A stretch of DNA of 50,750 nucleotides from SW10 sp965657795 (GTDB taxonomy: Bacteria > Verrucomicrobiota > Verrucomicrobiia > Verrucomicrobiales > Akkermansiaceae), in contig CBFHQJ010000028.1 in NCBI GenBank assembly GCA_965657795.1, forward strand, positions 1-50,750. The letters are read 5' to 3'. Both the position numbers and the translations under genes were made by a program. A model generated the notes under the pieces. That model was not told where the DNA came from. It did no database searches and was given only the letters and a program-made list of their open reading frames with translations. Of the stretch, positions 49,645-50,750 are shown in pieces (within the stretch, counting starts at the first letter, position 1; each line of letters starts with the position of its first letter).

Positions 49645-50750
49645 CTAGATTTTTGGAGCCCATCCCTCGCGATAATCTCTCTTCACCAGACTTGTCGCAA
49701 GGTCGCTGTTTGTGGACTTCATGTTCGGCCCGTCCCAGTCAATAGGATGCCCTTCACCCACCTGCTGGGCAATGCATCCGAGCAAAATCACTTCATTAAG
49801 ATAAGCAGCGATCTCAAAGTTGGAGTATGCCGGTGCACCGCCCTTCATCATATCAAACCACTCCTGCTCGTGACCCGGTGAACGTGGAATGGTCTGCTCC
49901 ACTCCCTGACAGGCTTCGTGCTTGTCGGCATGGCGATACTCCTTCTCGTCGTTCAACTTCACGTAAAACTCACGACCGTAATCATCCTGCGAAAACAGCT
50001 TACCTTTGTCTCCAATAATCACCGCACCACTCAGAGGCAGCTTACCTCCGCGAAGCGCGATCACCTCGGAAACGACCGACGCCTTCGGACGAATCGGATC
50101 AAAGCTCGTTTTAGGATTCCCGTCATACCACCAAAACTTCAACGGCGGGAGACCCTCGCGCTCCGGGAACTCAAATCTCACCCGCGAAGTCAGCGGATAA
50201 GTCTCATCGTAAATTCGCGAGGCCATCTCGCATTCGATCTGCGTCGGATACCCCAGCTTTAACGCGCGGAACGGCATGTTCACGGTATGGCACGCCATAT
50301 CACCCAAAGCCCCCGTTCCAAAATCACTCCAACCCCTCCACTTGAAATCATGATAGACCCCTTGCTTGTAGGGACGCATCTTGGCCGGCCCAATGAAACA
50401 ATCCCAATTCAGATTATCCGGAATCGGATCCGAGCCCTCCGGACGTTCCAAACCCTGTGGCCACACCGGACGATTCGTCCAGACGTGAAGCTCGAGAGGC
50501 TTGCCTATGACACCCGACTGAATGATTTCGACCGAGCGTCGAAGCCCACTCGAGGCACTTCCCTGGTTCCCCATCTGGGTCGCCAACTTCTTATCGCGGG
50601 TTAAATTCCGCATCATCCGCGATTCCCAAACCGTTTGTGTCAGGGGCTTCTGACAATAGATGTGCTTGCCCATCTGCATCGCCATGATACCCGCCACTCC
50701 GTGCAGGTGATCGGGCGTGGAAACCGTCACCGCATCCACCTTTTCCCCCA
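49645..50750 (-). CDS. Gfo/Idh/MocA-family oxidoreductase (5' end outside window)
   Basis: The visible 368 or so residues lack the N-terminal Rossmann glycine motif, which lies beyond the window edge; the frame remains open to 50750. VDAVTVSTPDHLHGVAGIMAMQ and KHIYCQKPLTQTVWESR match the NAD(P)-binding half of Gfo/Idh/MocA dehydrogenases, with QKP where many have EKP. WRGWSDFGTGALGDMACHTV and the C-terminal beta domain with HEQEWFDMM belong to the subgroup common in PVC and Bacteroidota carbohydrate metabolism. It probably oxidises a sugar or inositol derivative. The 188 bases between it and the previous gene start show no other gene. Confidence 0.93.
   Translation of the reverse strand, partial: GEKVDAVTVSTPDHLHGVAGIMAMQMGKHIYCQKPLTQTVWESRMMRNLTRDKKLATQMGNQGSASSGLRRSVEIIQSGVIGKPLELHVWTNRPVWPQGLERPEGSDPIPDNLNWDCFIGPAKMRPYKQGVYHDFKWRGWSDFGTGALGDMACHTVNMPFRALKLGYPTQIECEMASRIYDETYPLTSRVRFEFPEREGLPPLKFWWYDGNPKTSFDPIRPKASVVSEVIALRGGKLPLSGAVIIGDKGKLFSQDDYGREFYVKLNDEKEYRHADKHEACQGVEQTIPRSPGHEQEWFDMMKGGAPAYSNFEIAAYLNEVILLGCIAQQVGEGHPIDWDGPNMKSTNSDLATSLVKRDYREGWAPKI

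Noticed and set aside
1..50750. CRISPR array, tRNA, rRNA, or insertion sequence
   Set aside because: No regularly spaced direct repeats, cloverleaf-like segment, ribosomal RNA core sequence or transposase frame was seen.

Overview
The window looks like a chromosomal segment of a heterotrophic Verrucomicrobiota bacterium, most likely Verrucomicrobiae/Verrucomicrobiales. This rests on protein style, not on a marker gene. It has secreted CotH/lamin-tail/chitobiase-like multidomain proteins, F5/8C (discoidin-like) domains with a vicinal Cys-Cys, a PVC-type dehydrogenase/HEAT/cytochrome c protein beside an SGNH hydrolase, a PEP-CTERM protein, and oxidoreductases and glycosidase relatives typical of polysaccharide degraders. 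Functions are assigned from motifs and family knowledge; no database search was possible.

Layout. (1) 0-7 kb is a surface-glycan region: a sulfotransferase-glycosyltransferase fusion, a truncated glycosyltransferase-like remnant, an A+T-richer islet of three unrecognised genes, then two more glycosyltransferase-type genes including a GT25-GT14 fusion. (2) 7-11.5 kb holds a large LamG exoprotein and a divergent sulfur-type module (rhodanese YgaP-like protein, lipoprotein, ArsR-family regulator) with a candidate operator between them. (3) 11.6-28.7 kb is dominated by exported proteins: a TSP3/discoidin protein, two giant CotH/lamin-tail proteins, an SGNH hydrolase - PVC dehydrogenase - FG-GAP operon, and a PEP-CTERM protein. 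In the middle are an intact SbtB-like PII protein and a decayed sbtA. (4) 28.7-34.7 kb is conserved core: purN, a Doc-type toxin-antitoxin pair, trpB, and rpmH-rnpA-yidD-yidC. (5) 34.7-43.3 kb is accessory and partly broken: a frameshifted STN-like gene, a beta-helix enzyme pseudogene with three lesions, a polysaccharide deacetylase operon, a single-HKD PLD protein and a shortened GH78-like protein. (6) 43.3-50.75 kb has rdgB, a thioredoxin-like protein, a hexose-6-phosphate mutarotase, a double thioredoxin-fold protein, a rhomboid protease, a tandem RlaP-type nucleotidyltransferase interrupted at a G8 run, and a Gfo/Idh/MocA oxidoreductase cut by the window edge.

Themes. Much of the DNA serves export and carbohydrate handling. 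Four exported proteins appear to share a C-terminal module (S-x-D-L-E-x-W, ending near a F/Y-x-R strand), while a fifth uses a PEP-CTERM tail, which suggests two alternative envelope-sorting routes. Several genes carry frame breaks. Two of these lie in C8/G8 homopolymers where removing one base restores a full protein, so sequence error, phase variation and real decay must be told apart.

No rRNA, tRNA, CRISPR array, insertion sequence or replication origin was recognised. No stretch above about 300 bases lacks a gene; the largest gaps (24202-24447 and 31635-31884) hold a terminator and candidate promoters.
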